Shown one piece after another: positions 45,057 to 53,563 of a stretch of DNA of 64,000 nucleotides. Location of the stretch: contig NZ_CP015318.1 in the NCBI RefSeq assembly GCF_001686985.1, forward strand, positions 184,001 through 248,000. Reading direction: 5' to 3'. Origin of the DNA: Mesorhizobium amorphae CCNWGS0123. GTDB taxonomy: Bacteria; Pseudomonadota; Alphaproteobacteria; Rhizobiales; Rhizobiaceae. Numbering within the stretch: the first letter of the stretch is position 1; every line of letters starts with the position of its first letter. The notes under the pieces were generated by a model. It was not told where the DNA came from, did not search any database, and was given only the letters and a program-made list of their open reading frames with translations. The translations under genes and the position numbers were made by a program.

Positions 45057-45642
45057 GAAAGCTGCGGCACCCTGTCGGTCACAGTGCGGCTTGGCGGTCG
45101 CCCGTGGCAGGGATATTCTTTTATCTTCAAACGTTTAGGACGAAAAGTAACCGCCACGAGCCTCGGTGACACCGCATGACCGCGCGCTCGACAAGATCGC
45201 GAAAGCTTTCCAACCAGATCCGGGGGATCATGAAAACGATCGGCTTGCTCGTTCCCGCCGGGAAGGAAGGCTGATGGTCTTAGTATACAGCCGGGTGCAA
45301 GGCAGCATGTGCACCGCCAGACAAGCGAATTGCAATACGTCTAAAGAGTCTTCGCAGCGCAATTGCGCTCCAGTAGTATAGCCCGTTATAGTATTGCTCC
45401 TTTGGTTGGCAGATTACCCCCGCGGGCCGATTAGGTTAGCCGGCTATGGTCACTATAGCGAAGAGACATTAGAGTGACGGCAATCGTAACTTGTGCATTT
45501 GTTGCTAGTCCAAGAGACGTAAAAGGGACGCACGAAGCGCGCCTAGGCCAAAAGTCCGGCTTGCAGGCCGGCTATTTTGCTGACATGTTCACCAGTTTCT
45601 AAATTACCACTGTGGCAGCTGTTCAAATGAAGGGGCGTAGGG
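45057..45642. other. Intergenic region upstream of the GTPase/OmpA operon
   Basis: The 586 bases contain no supported gene; a 71-codon frame at 45166-45381 has no ribosome site or composition to support it. GC content is lower than in flanking genes. A hairpin lies at about 45552-45577. The operon promoter should be here, but I see no clear consensus. Confidence 0.55.
45552..45577 (+). terminator. Hairpin with A-tract and T-tract upstream of the four-gene operon
   Basis: AAAAGTCCGGC and GCCGGCTATTTT flank a short TTGCAG loop, giving a GC stem between an A-run and a T-run, as in a two-way intrinsic terminator. It ends about 65 bases before the coiled-coil gene, so it is either a terminator for upstream read-through or a leader hairpin. 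Confidence 0.45.
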
Positions 45643-46308
45643 ATGGCCAAGGAATCTTCGAGTACCACTTCTCCGGCAAATAAAGCGGACGCAAATCTGA
45701 TAAGTAATGCAGAGGGAAACGGGCTGACCTTTTTGGGGGGCCAGGCTCGCGAGAGCGGGGCCCCTGGCGACGCTGTAGGTGTCGACAAGATACGTGATCT
45801 GCTGTTCGGCAACCAGATGCAGGACTATGACCGCCGTTTTTCCAAGCTTGAAGAACGGGTCCTGCAGCGCTTCAAGGATGTCGAATCCGAGGCCAAGCGC
45901 AATCTTGAAATGTACGAGTCAAATGCAAAGAAGCAGGTCGACTCGCTTGCCGGGCAATTGCGGAACGAAAAAGACGCGCGAGCCGACGCCGACAAGGAGA
46001 TTGACCGGAATCTTCGCGAGCAAAATCAGGCGCTTGAAAAGCAGGTGCGCGCGTTGTCGGATCAATTGAGCGAGCTTGAGCGCGAAATTGCGGACCGGAT
46101 AAATCGAAACGATCATTTGCTGCGTGAGGAAATCAAGCAAAAGTATGAAAGCATTCAGATGGTAATGGAGAAGATGTTTTCTGATCTCGGCAATGTCAAG
46201 ACCGACCGCAATCTTCTGGCTGGCCTGTTTGTCGAGGTTGCAAAATGTCTAAATCAGGATCCCGTCGGCAACAAGAGCAACTCGGAACGCAGCTGGAAAG
46301 TGAGTTGA
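45643..46308 (+). CDS. Coiled-coil protein, first gene of the OmpA/GTPase/cyclase operon
   Basis: The 221-residue protein has a disordered, Ser/Gly-rich N-terminus (residues 1-50), a short conserved-looking stretch (DKIRDLLFGNQMQDYDRRFSKLEERV), then a continuous coiled coil to about residue 185 with heptads such as NQALEKQVRALSDQLSELER. No membrane segment is predicted. The start at ATG 45643 has AGGGGCGTAGGG just upstream. I do not recognise a named family, but such coiled-coil proteins beside GTPases are often scaffolds. The next gene starts 7 bases after its stop. Confidence 0.75.
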   Translation: MAKESSSTTSPANKADANLISNAEGNGLTFLGGQARESGAPGDAVGVDKIRDLLFGNQMQDYDRRFSKLEERVLQRFKDVESEAKRNLEMYESNAKKQVDSLAGQLRNEKDARADADKEIDRNLREQNQALEKQVRALSDQLSELEREIADRINRNDHLLREEIKQKYESIQMVMEKMFSDLGNVKTDRNLLAGLFVEVAKCLNQDPVGNKSNSERSWKVS

Positions 46309-46315
46309 TCGGAAC

Positions 46316-48973
46316 TTGACGTCAACCGTCGACCCAATCAACCTTCCGCAAAGAACAGCTTCTAACGATCCAGAGATTGATCGCGAAGCTCTGGCTCGTC
46401 TTTTGGTCGAAATTGCCCGGAATGTTGATCCGGACTATCGAGCGCGTTTTGAAGGAGTTCCAACCGCCGATCCTCGCATGGAAACGCTGCGCCAGTTGCT
46501 GGTCGGCCGCGAAATTTCGGAGCTTTCACGAGTTTCGGATCTGCTCGATGAACCTGAGCAGCTTGCGGCTGCAGTGGGGGGCGTTCTTCCCAGTGCTGCC
46601 GCACGTGCGCCTCATGCGCAACTCGGCGAGGCCCTTGCGCCAGCTGTCGAGAGGGCCGTGCAACGGTCTATCCAGAAGAGCCCGCGTACGCTTACGGATA
46701 TATTATACCCCGTATTTCTGCCGGCAATTCGCAAGTCGATCGGGGAAAAGATCGACCAGACCTTTCAGTCGCTGAATGAAACTTTAAGACATATATTTAC
46801 CTGGCATGGGTTAAAGTGGAGATTTGAATCTTGGAGAACAGGTGCAAGCTTCTCTGAAGTCGTTCTTAAGCATTCTCTTGTGTATCGTGTAGAACATGTC
46901 TTTCTCATTAACCGCAATTCCGGGCTTTTGATAGCCCATGTAACTGCCGAAAACGCAACGAGCGAAGACCCTCAACTCATTTCTTCGATGCTTAGTGCAA
47001 TTCAAGATTTTGTAAAAGACTCATTTAACGAGAAAGAACAGAGCGGCCTGGACACTATCCGTTTTGGGGAGCTTCGTCTCTGGTCAGAAGTTGGACCTTT
47101 TGCGACCTTGGTTGCGGTGATCCGGGGGAATCCGCCAGAGGAATTACATGAAATAGTTCGCGATGTGTTGTTTCGCATCCATGACGAATACTCACAGGCT
47201 TTAGAGCAGTTTGACGGCGACAGTTCGCAGTTGATCGGCGTAGAGACGCAGTTGCAGACCTGCGTTGAACTGAAGCAGGAGGACTCAAACCAGGGATTTC
47301 CATGGCTGGTGACGGCCGCAGTCCTGCTGATTTTGATTGCGGCAGGGGGTTGGTTCTTTCTTTCCTGGCAATCCGGGCAGCGCTGGCAGGCCTATGTGTC
47401 GCGATTGGCGACCCAGCCGGGCATCATCGTTGCCGAACAAAAGGTGAGCGATGGCCAATTCTACATTGCCGGCCTGAGAGACCCGCTTTCCGCCGATCCG
47501 CAGTCGCTGTTGTCTGGAACGGAGGTCGATCCCGCTCGCGTTCATTCACAGTGGCAATTCTATCAGAGCCTTGAGCCGGAGTTCGTGTTGAAGCGGCTGA
47601 CGGCGTCACTGGCTCCGCCGGATACAGTACGACTTTCGATCGTCGATGATCGCATCGTTGCCGAGGGTGAGGCTCCCGACACCTGGATAGATCGGGCGCG
47701 CTCAGCTGCCCGACAGCTTTCGGCAGGTGGACCGGAATTCGACATCTCCAAGGTTCGTGATGTGAGCCCCGAAGCACGCGCGGCGGAGCATTGGCAGGCC
47801 TATGTGTCGCGGCTGGAGACCCAGCCGGGCATAATCGTTGCCGAACAAAGGATCCGCGATGGCCAATTCTATATTGCCGGCCTGAGAGACCCGCTTGCCG
47901 CCGACCCGCAGGCTCTGCTGTCCGGAACGGAGGTTGATCCCGCCCGCGTTCATTCGCAGTGGCAATTCTATCAGAGCCTTGAGCCGGAGTTCGTGTTGAA
48001 GCGGCTGACGGCGTCGCTGTATCCGCCGGATACAGTACGACTTTCGATCGTCGATGATCGCATCGTTGCCGAGGGTGAGGCTCCCGACACCTGGATAGAT
48101 CGGGCGCGCGCAGCGGCCCGACAGCTTTCGGCAGGCGGACCGGAATTCGACATCTCCAAGGTTCGTGATGTGAGCCCCGAAGCACGCGCGGCGGAGCACT
48201 GGCAGCATTATGTGTCGCGACTTGAGGCCCAACCGGGAATCATCGTCGCCCAACAAGCGGCAAGGGGCGGACATTTCTACATTTCCGGCCTGAGAGACCC
48301 GCTTGCCGCCGACCCGCAGGCTCTGCTGTCCGGAACGGAGGTCGATCCCGCCCGCGTTCATTCACAGTGGCAATTCTATCAGAGCCTTGATCCGAAGTTC
48401 GTGGTGAAGCGGCTGACGGCGTCGCTGACCCCGCCGAAATCGGTTCGGCTTTCGATCGTCCAGGGTCGCATCGTTGTCGTGGGCGAGGCTCCTGCCGCCT
48501 GGATCAACCGGGCGCAAGCCGCCGCCGAACAACTTTCGGAGGACGGAGTGGTTCTGGATGTCTCGCAGCTGAGTGAGCTGAGCCTTCCAGAACTCAATCG
48601 TTTGAGAGAGGCCATCCAGGCAACCGATATTTTCTTCAACTCCGGCAAAGTTGTCCCGGGACCGGAGCAGACGCCGGTGCTCGACAGATTGGCGGATCAA
48701 ATAAAGGAATTCGCCCAAAGTGCCCGCAAGTCAGGCATAACAGCGCGGTTCATGCTGACCGGCCATTCGGATGGCACGGGCCGTGAGACGGCCAACGCGT
48801 CGATCAGCGCCGCTCGCGCCGAGACAGTTCGCGCGCTTCTCAACAAGCGCGGCGTCGCTCCGGAACTGCTGCTGGTTCGGGGCGCGGGTACTTTTGAGCC
48901 GGTGGTGCCTGAAAATAGTCAAACCGGGAGCTCCACGAATCGCCGGGTTTCGATTACGGTAAACTTGGACTAG
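46316..48973 (+). CDS. Inner-membrane protein with three 136-residue repeats and OmpA-like peptidoglycan-binding domain
   Basis: The 885-residue protein starts at TTG 46316. A cytoplasmic region of about 325 residues includes a segment (YRVEHVFLINRNSGLLIAHV to residue 300) that looks like a sensory or roadblock-type fold. One membrane helix lies at about 328-350. The periplasmic part has three repeats (357-492, 493-628, 629-764), the first two nearly identical. An OmpA domain ends the protein, with LTGHSDGTGRETANASISAARAETVRA. The family would bind peptidoglycan and anchor the complex across the cell envelope. It precedes the GTPase gene by 16 bases. Confidence 0.88.
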   Translation: MTSTVDPINLPQRTASNDPEIDREALARLLVEIARNVDPDYRARFEGVPTADPRMETLRQLLVGREISELSRVSDLLDEPEQLAAAVGGVLPSAAARAPHAQLGEALAPAVERAVQRSIQKSPRTLTDILYPVFLPAIRKSIGEKIDQTFQSLNETLRHIFTWHGLKWRFESWRTGASFSEVVLKHSLVYRVEHVFLINRNSGLLIAHVTAENATSEDPQLISSMLSAIQDFVKDSFNEKEQSGLDTIRFGELRLWSEVGPFATLVAVIRGNPPEELHEIVRDVLFRIHDEYSQALEQFDGDSSQLIGVETQLQTCVELKQEDSNQGFPWLVTAAVLLILIAAGGWFFLSWQSGQRWQAYVSRLATQPGIIVAEQKVSDGQFYIAGLRDPLSADPQSLLSGTEVDPARVHSQWQFYQSLEPEFVLKRLTASLAPPDTVRLSIVDDRIVAEGEAPDTWIDRARSAARQLSAGGPEFDISKVRDVSPEARAAEHWQAYVSRLETQPGIIVAEQRIRDGQFYIAGLRDPLAADPQALLSGTEVDPARVHSQWQFYQSLEPEFVLKRLTASLYPPDTVRLSIVDDRIVAEGEAPDTWIDRARAAARQLSAGGPEFDISKVRDVSPEARAAEHWQHYVSRLEAQPGIIVAQQAARGGHFYISGLRDPLAADPQALLSGTEVDPARVHSQWQFYQSLDPKFVVKRLTASLTPPKSVRLSIVQGRIVVVGEAPAAWINRAQAAAEQLSEDGVVLDVSQLSELSLPELNRLREAIQATDIFFNSGKVVPGPEQTPVLDRLADQIKEFAQSARKSGITARFMLTGHSDGTGRETANASISAARAETVRALLNKRGVAPELLLVRGAGTFEPVVPENSQTGSSTNRRVSITVNLD
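47384..48607 (+). repeat. Three tandem 408-bp coding repeats
   Basis: Repeat starts at 47384, 47792 and 48200 give an exact 408-base period (136 codons). Copies 1 and 2 are nearly identical in DNA, and copy 3 is recognisable but more diverged. The unit starts WQAYVSRLETQPGIIVAEQ and ends near ISKVRDVSPEARAAEH. The near identity implies recent duplication or ongoing gene conversion. Confidence 0.95.
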
Positions 48974-48989
48974 TGCGGAGCCTGGGACG

Positions 48990-49481
48990 TTGCAAAAAAA
49001 GATCTGCATGCTGGGCGGGTTCGCTGTCGGAAAGACGAGTCTGGTCCGCAGGTTTGTGCAAAGCATCTTTTCAGACACCTACTTGACCACGGTGGGAGTG
49101 AAAATCGACAAGAAGAGTGTCGCACTCCCGGACAAAACCGTGGATCTGATTTTGTGGGATTTGGCCGGCGAAGACGATATCGGCTCATTCCGCGTCAGCT
49201 ATGTGCGGGGTGCGACCGGGCTGGTGCTTGTCATCGATGGAACCCGCGCCGCTACTCTCGCCGTGGCGCTCACACTGCGCGAGCGGGCCGAGGCCGAATT
49301 CGGCGCTATGCCGTTTGTATTGCTGTTCAACAAATCCGATCTGACCGATCGGTGGGCAATATCGGATAGCGAGATTAACGAACTGAGGCAACGTGGATGG
49401 CAAATATATCTAACAAGTGCGCTTTCGGGTGAAAATGTTGATGATGCGTTTCGCCAGCTTGCTTCGATGGTCACCGAATAG
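48990..49481 (+). CDS. Ras-like small GTPase (Rab/Mgl type)
   Basis: The 163-residue protein has all five G motifs: P-loop GGFAVGKT (9-16), a threonine in switch I (TT at 33-34), WDLAGED (56-62), NKSD (114-117) and TSA (142-144). The length and order match Ras/Rab superfamily GTPases rather than translation or Era-type proteins. The residue equivalent to the catalytic glutamine after DxxG is Glu61. There is no C-terminal lipidation cysteine, as expected for bacteria. The start must be TTG 48990, because the only later ATG (49008) would remove the first strand before the P-loop. It lies between an envelope protein and an adenylate cyclase gene. Confidence 0.92.
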   Translation: MQKKICMLGGFAVGKTSLVRRFVQSIFSDTYLTTVGVKIDKKSVALPDKTVDLILWDLAGEDDIGSFRVSYVRGATGLVLVIDGTRAATLAVALTLRERAEAEFGAMPFVLLFNKSDLTDRWAISDSEINELRQRGWQIYLTSALSGENVDDAFRQLASMVTE

Positions 49482-49484
49482 ACC

Positions 49485-50555
49485 ATGCCTGGATTGCCAA
49501 AAGAAGTCAGAAGTTGGATTTACAATTTCTTCTACAGTGAGCACTCCGTCGCATATCTGAAAATTGACGCCCAGCTTTGCATAGCTGCGAAGGGCGGTAA
49601 CGTTAAACATTACGGACTCTCATCACTTCGCATTGGTAAGCCTGTTGCCGAGCAGCTTGAATTCATGGAAGGTTTGCTGCCTTGCCCGGAGCTTCCATAT
49701 CATATGGCCATGGTAGAACTGCCCAGCGGGCGTGTCGCGGATCTTCATCTTTTTGCCGACAATGCCTGCGTGTGGCTGATCTTTCTTGACGCCACTGCAG
49801 AACGCGACAGTAGGCAGCGGCTTCAACAGAAGGCTTATGAAATGACGCTCCTGCAAGAGAGGGAGCGTCAACTCAACGAGAAACTGCAATCGACGAACGA
49901 GGCGCTGAGGGAGAGCCAAGAGGGCTTGTCGCGTGAATACCAGCGCGCCGAAACCTTACTCCTCAACATTCTTCCGGCGTCGATCGCGGAGCGGTTGAAG
50001 GCGGACGAACAAATTGCAGACAGCCACGCAGAGGTGAGTGTGCTTTTTGCCGACATCGTCGGTTTTACGGAAAGAGCGCGGAGCGTCGGAGCCGTGACGA
50101 CGCTCGCTATCTTGAATTACTTCTTCAAGGCGGCGGATCTGCTCTCGGAACTATACGGCTGCGAAAAGATCAAGACAATCGGCGATTGTGTGATGGTGGT
50201 CGCTGGCCTGCCCACCGCGCGATCCGACCATGCCGAAGCCCTGGCGCATTACGCACTTGAACTGCGGAAAGCGGGTAAGCGCGAACGCTTCGCAGGCGAA
50301 CCGCTAGGACTCAGAATTGGAATTCACTCAGGACCAATCGTCGCTGGCGTCATAGGCAAAAGGCGGTTTGCCTATGACCTGTGGGGCGACACCGTCAATC
50401 TCGCCTCACGTATTCAAACGTCCGCGGAGCCCGATGAAATCCGTATTTCGGATGCAACTCACGAACTGCTTGGACCAGATTTTGCTTGCGACCCACTCGC
50501 GGAAACGGAATTGCGAGGTACAGGTCGTGTGCGGATGTGGCGACTCCGGGCCTGA
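49485..50555 (+). CDS. Class III adenylate cyclase with PAS-like and coiled-coil N-terminus
   Basis: The 356-residue protein has a PAS-like region (1-105), a coiled coil (110-155), a signalling-helix region (LLLNILPASIAERLK), and a cyclase domain (180-310). Catalytic residues are complete: Asp190 and Asp234 bind metals, Lys230 and Asp298 specify adenine, and Asn305 and Arg309 stabilise the transition state. It therefore makes cAMP from ATP. The gene begins 3 bases after the GTPase stop, so GTPase and cyclase are cotranslated. Regulation of the cyclase by the GTPase or the coiled coil is the natural inference. Confidence 0.93.
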   Translation: MPGLPKEVRSWIYNFFYSEHSVAYLKIDAQLCIAAKGGNVKHYGLSSLRIGKPVAEQLEFMEGLLPCPELPYHMAMVELPSGRVADLHLFADNACVWLIFLDATAERDSRQRLQQKAYEMTLLQERERQLNEKLQSTNEALRESQEGLSREYQRAETLLLNILPASIAERLKADEQIADSHAEVSVLFADIVGFTERARSVGAVTTLAILNYFFKAADLLSELYGCEKIKTIGDCVMVVAGLPTARSDHAEALAHYALELRKAGKRERFAGEPLGLRIGIHSGPIVAGVIGKRRFAYDLWGDTVNLASRIQTSAEPDEIRISDATHELLGPDFACDPLAETELRGTGRVRMWRLRA

Positions 50556-50703
50556 TCGGCCCGCTTGGCGGCCCAACGGCCCTTCACTCCCAGCATCGGC
50601 TATTGGGACGCGACCCAATCGAGGACAGCGACATTTTCTGTCAGCGTTTCCCCGCTATCCCGTACGAGAGCTGGAACATAACCCTTTTGCGTGACCGTCC
50701 CGG

Positions 50704-51762
50704 TCAGATACGCCGCCCGGTCTTGGCGTCGAACAGATGCGCGCAGCTGCGGTCGACCTCGATCCGCACTGTCTCGCCCTGCTTCAGCGCCAGCCGCTCG
50801 CGGAACAGGCAGGAGATCTCCTCGCCGGCGCAGTCGACCTTGGCGAATATCTCCGAACCGGTCGCTTCCAGAAGCGTGACCGTGCCGGAGATGCCCTGGG
50901 CCGCCGCACGGATATGTTCGGGGCGGATGCCGTAGATGAGTTCGCTTCCTGAAGCGTGCGCCGGGTGGATGCCTTCTGGCAGCGGCAGGGTCAGTCCGCC
51001 GTTGCTGCGGAAGATGCCTTCCTCGATGCGGCCGGCAATGAAGTTCATCGACGGCGAGCCGATGAAGCCGGCGACGAACAGATTGGCCGGCCGGTCGTAG
51101 AGGTCGAGCGGCGCGCCGATCTGCTCGACCAGGCCGTCATGCAGCACGACGATCTTGTCGGCCATGGTCATCGCCTCGATCTGGTCGTGCGTGACATAGA
51201 TCGTGGTGGTGCCCAGCCGCTGGTGCAGCGCCTTGATCTCGCCGCGCATCTGGACGCGCAGCTTGGCGTCGAGATTGCTGAGCGGTTCGTCGAACAGGAA
51301 CACCTGCGGGTCGCGCACGATGGCGCGGCCCATGGCGACGCGCTGGCGCTGGCCGCCGGAAAGCTGCCGCGGAAAGCGATCGAGCAGCTTCTCCAGCCCG
51401 AGAATGTTTGCGGCCCTTTTGACACGCCCGGCGGTGTCGGCCGGATCGGCTTTCTTGATCTTGAGCGCAAAGCCCATATTGTCGGCCACCGTCATGTGCG
51501 GATAGAGCGCGTAGTTCTGGAACACCATGGCGATGTTACGGTCCCGCGCCCTGAGATTGTTGACGGTGCGCTCGCCGATGGCGATCTTGCCGCCCGAGAT
51601 GGTCTCCAGCCCAGCGATCATGCGCAGCAGCGTCGATTTCCCGCAGCCCGACGGCCCGACCAGGATGACGAACTCGCCATCGGCGATATCGACGCTGACG
51701 TCGTGGATGATCCGCGTGGCTCCGAAAGCCTTCTGCACGTTGTTGATGGTTACCGATGCCAT
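50704..51762 (-). CDS. Sugar ABC transporter ATP-binding protein (MalK/UgpC type)
   Basis: The 352-residue protein has Walker [10 protein letters not shown] near residue 38, signature LSGGQRQR near 134, Walker [17 protein letters not shown], and a C-terminal MalK-type regulatory domain (TOBE) with IRPEHIR. It is the last gene of a six-gene minus-strand operon and drives uptake of a sugar or polyol. Confidence 0.95.
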   Translation of the reverse strand: MASVTINNVQKAFGATRIIHDVSVDIADGEFVILVGPSGCGKSTLLRMIAGLETISGGKIAIGERTVNNLRARDRNIAMVFQNYALYPHMTVADNMGFALKIKKADPADTAGRVKRAANILGLEKLLDRFPRQLSGGQRQRVAMGRAIVRDPQVFLFDEPLSNLDAKLRVQMRGEIKALHQRLGTTTIYVTHDQIEAMTMADKIVVLHDGLVEQIGAPLDLYDRPANLFVAGFIGSPSMNFIAGRIEEGIFRSNGGLTLPLPEGIHPAHASGSELIYGIRPEHIRAAAQGISGTVTLLEATGSEIFAKVDCAGEEISCLFRERLALKQGETVRIEVDRSCAHLFDAKTGRRI

Positions 51763-51802
51763 TGGATTCCTCCAGAAAGAGTAATGTCCGCTCGGACCGC
51801 CC

Positions 51803-52624
51803 TCAGCCGCCCTTGACGGCGCCGGCGGTCAGCCCCGCGACGATCTGCCTTTGCGCGAACATGGTCAGCACCAGAACCGGCAGCGTCACCACCAGTGCTG
51901 CGGCGGCCAGCGGTCCCCAACTCACCTGCTCGTAGGAGAGCATGTTGTAGACAGCGACCGGCAGCGTGCGCGTCTCACGGCTGGCCAGCACGATGCCGAA
52001 GACGAAATTGTTCCACGAGAATATGATGGACAGGATGAAGGCGACGACGATGCCCGGCTTGGCGATCGGCAGCGCGACCAGCCGGAACACCTGCCAGGAC
52101 GAGGCGCCATCGATGTTGGCCGCCTCTTCCAGTTCCATCGGCGTCGTCTCGAAATAGCCGATCATCACCCAGACCACGATCGGCACGGTCACCACCAGAT
52201 GGATGATGATCTGCGGCCACAGCGTGCCGAGGATGCCGATCCATTGGAACAGCAGGAACAGCGGGATCAGATAGGAAAGCCCCGGCGTCATGCGGGCGAT
52301 CATGATGACGACCGCCGACCGTTCGGCCTTGAGTCGCGCGATGCCATAGCCGGCCGGCACGCCGATCAGCAGCGCCAGCAGCGTCGCCGTGCCGGTCACC
52401 AGCACCGAATTCCAGAAATAGAGCAGGAAGTTGTTTTCCTCGAACACCTTTGCATAGTTCGACCAGGCGAGATGTTCAGGGATCAGGATCGGCGGATAGG
52501 CGCCGTTGTCGATTTCGAATTTCAGCGACAGTGAGATCATCCAGAGGAAGAACAGGATCGCCGGCGAGACGATGACCAGGGCCGCGAAGAACAGCCCAAT
52601 CTGGTTGAGCAGTCGTGAGCTCAT
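51803..52624 (-). CDS. Sugar ABC transporter permease, MalG type
   Basis: The 273-residue protein has six hydrophobic segments and the EAA loop [20 protein letters not shown]. This is the MalG-like partner of the following permease. It abuts the next gene, whose stop lies immediately upstream, and is 40 bases from the ATPase. Confidence 0.95.
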   Translation of the reverse strand: MSSRLLNQIGLFFAALVIVSPAILFFLWMISLSLKFEIDNGAYPPILIPEHLAWSNYAKVFEENNFLLYFWNSVLVTGTATLLALLIGVPAGYGIARLKAERSAVVIMIARMTPGLSYLIPLFLLFQWIGILGTLWPQIIIHLVVTVPIVVWVMIGYFETTPMELEEAANIDGASSWQVFRLVALPIAKPGIVVAFILSIIFSWNNFVFGIVLASRETRTLPVAVYNMLSYEQVSWGPLAAAALVVTLPVLVLTMFAQRQIVAGLTAGAVKGG

Positions 52625-53563
52625 CTATTTGCCCTCCTGATCGATCCATTGCGAACGCTGGCGCAGCATCAACAGGATGAAGGACAACGCCACGATGACG
52701 ATGAAGAACACCACGGCCATGGCCGAGCCGTAGCCGATGTCGTAGTAGGAGAAGGCGGTGTTGTAGAGATAGATGTTGATGGTCTCCGACGCCGTGCCCG
52801 GCCCGCCCTGGGTCATGGCGTAGATGATGTCGAAGCTCTTCAGCGCATCGATGGTACGGATGATCATCGCGATCATCAGGAACGGCGCGATCATCGGCAA
52901 GGTCAGGTAGCGGAACTGCTGCCAGGCATTGGCGCCGTCGATCTCCGCACTTTCGAACGGTTCGCGCGGCACCGAGGCCAGCCCGCCGAGCACGATCAGC
53001 ATCACCAGCGGCGTCCACTGCCAGGTCTCGACCGCGACCAGCGAAGGGATGACGGTGTTGGCGTTGAAGATCCATTCCTGGGCCGGGATGCCGACCAGCG
53101 ACAGAAGGTAGTTGAGCACGCCAAGCTGCGGATGGAACATCATCGTCCAGACCAGCGCCACGGCAACCGGCGTCGCCATCATCGGCATCACGAAGACGCC
53201 GCGCAGCAGGCCGCGCAGCGGAAACTTCGCGTCGAAGATCAGGGCGGCGACGGTGCCGAAGAACATCGGCGCGACGACCGACAGGAACGTGTAGGTCAGC
53301 GTGTGCCACAGCGATTCCCAGAAGCGCGGATCGCTCGCCAGGCGCAGATAGTTTTCCGCGCCGGCAAAGTTTCGCGACTGGCCGAGCGTCCAGCTGTTGA
53401 CGCTCATCCATAGGGTGAAGGCCCAGGGAAAGACGATCACGGCGCCGACGACGACGAGCGCTGGAACGACGAAGGGCCAGTAGTTGGGAGCCAGCCTTAT
53501 CGTCTGGCTCCCGTCTGTGGCTTCAATCGTCACCCCGGCCTGTTCTGGGGTGGTGGCGGACAT
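52625..53563 (-). CDS. Sugar ABC transporter permease, MalF type
   Basis: The 312-residue protein has six membrane segments (first at LVVVGAVIVFPWAFTLWMSV) and the EAA loop in SAEIDGANAWQQFRYLTLP. It is the MalF-like permease of the importer. The last codons touch the start of the MalG-like gene and its ATG overlaps the solute-binding gene by one base. Confidence 0.95.
   Translation of the reverse strand: MSATTPEQAGVTIEATDGSQTIRLAPNYWPFVVPALVVVGAVIVFPWAFTLWMSVNSWTLGQSRNFAGAENYLRLASDPRFWESLWHTLTYTFLSVVAPMFFGTVAALIFDAKFPLRGLLRGVFVMPMMATPVAVALVWTMMFHPQLGVLNYLLSLVGIPAQEWIFNANTVIPSLVAVETWQWTPLVMLIVLGGLASVPREPFESAEIDGANAWQQFRYLTLPMIAPFLMIAMIIRTIDALKSFDIIYAMTQGGPGTASETINIYLYNTAFSYYDIGYGSAMAVVFFIVIVALSFILLMLRQRSQWIDQEGK

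Noticed and set aside
45166..45381. Small open frame upstream of the four-gene operon
   Set aside because: No ribosome site, no family resemblance and composition unlike a coding sequence.
47384..48607. CRISPR-like or mobile repeat array
   Set aside because: The 408-base units are back-to-back, in frame and encode a protein domain; there are no spacers.
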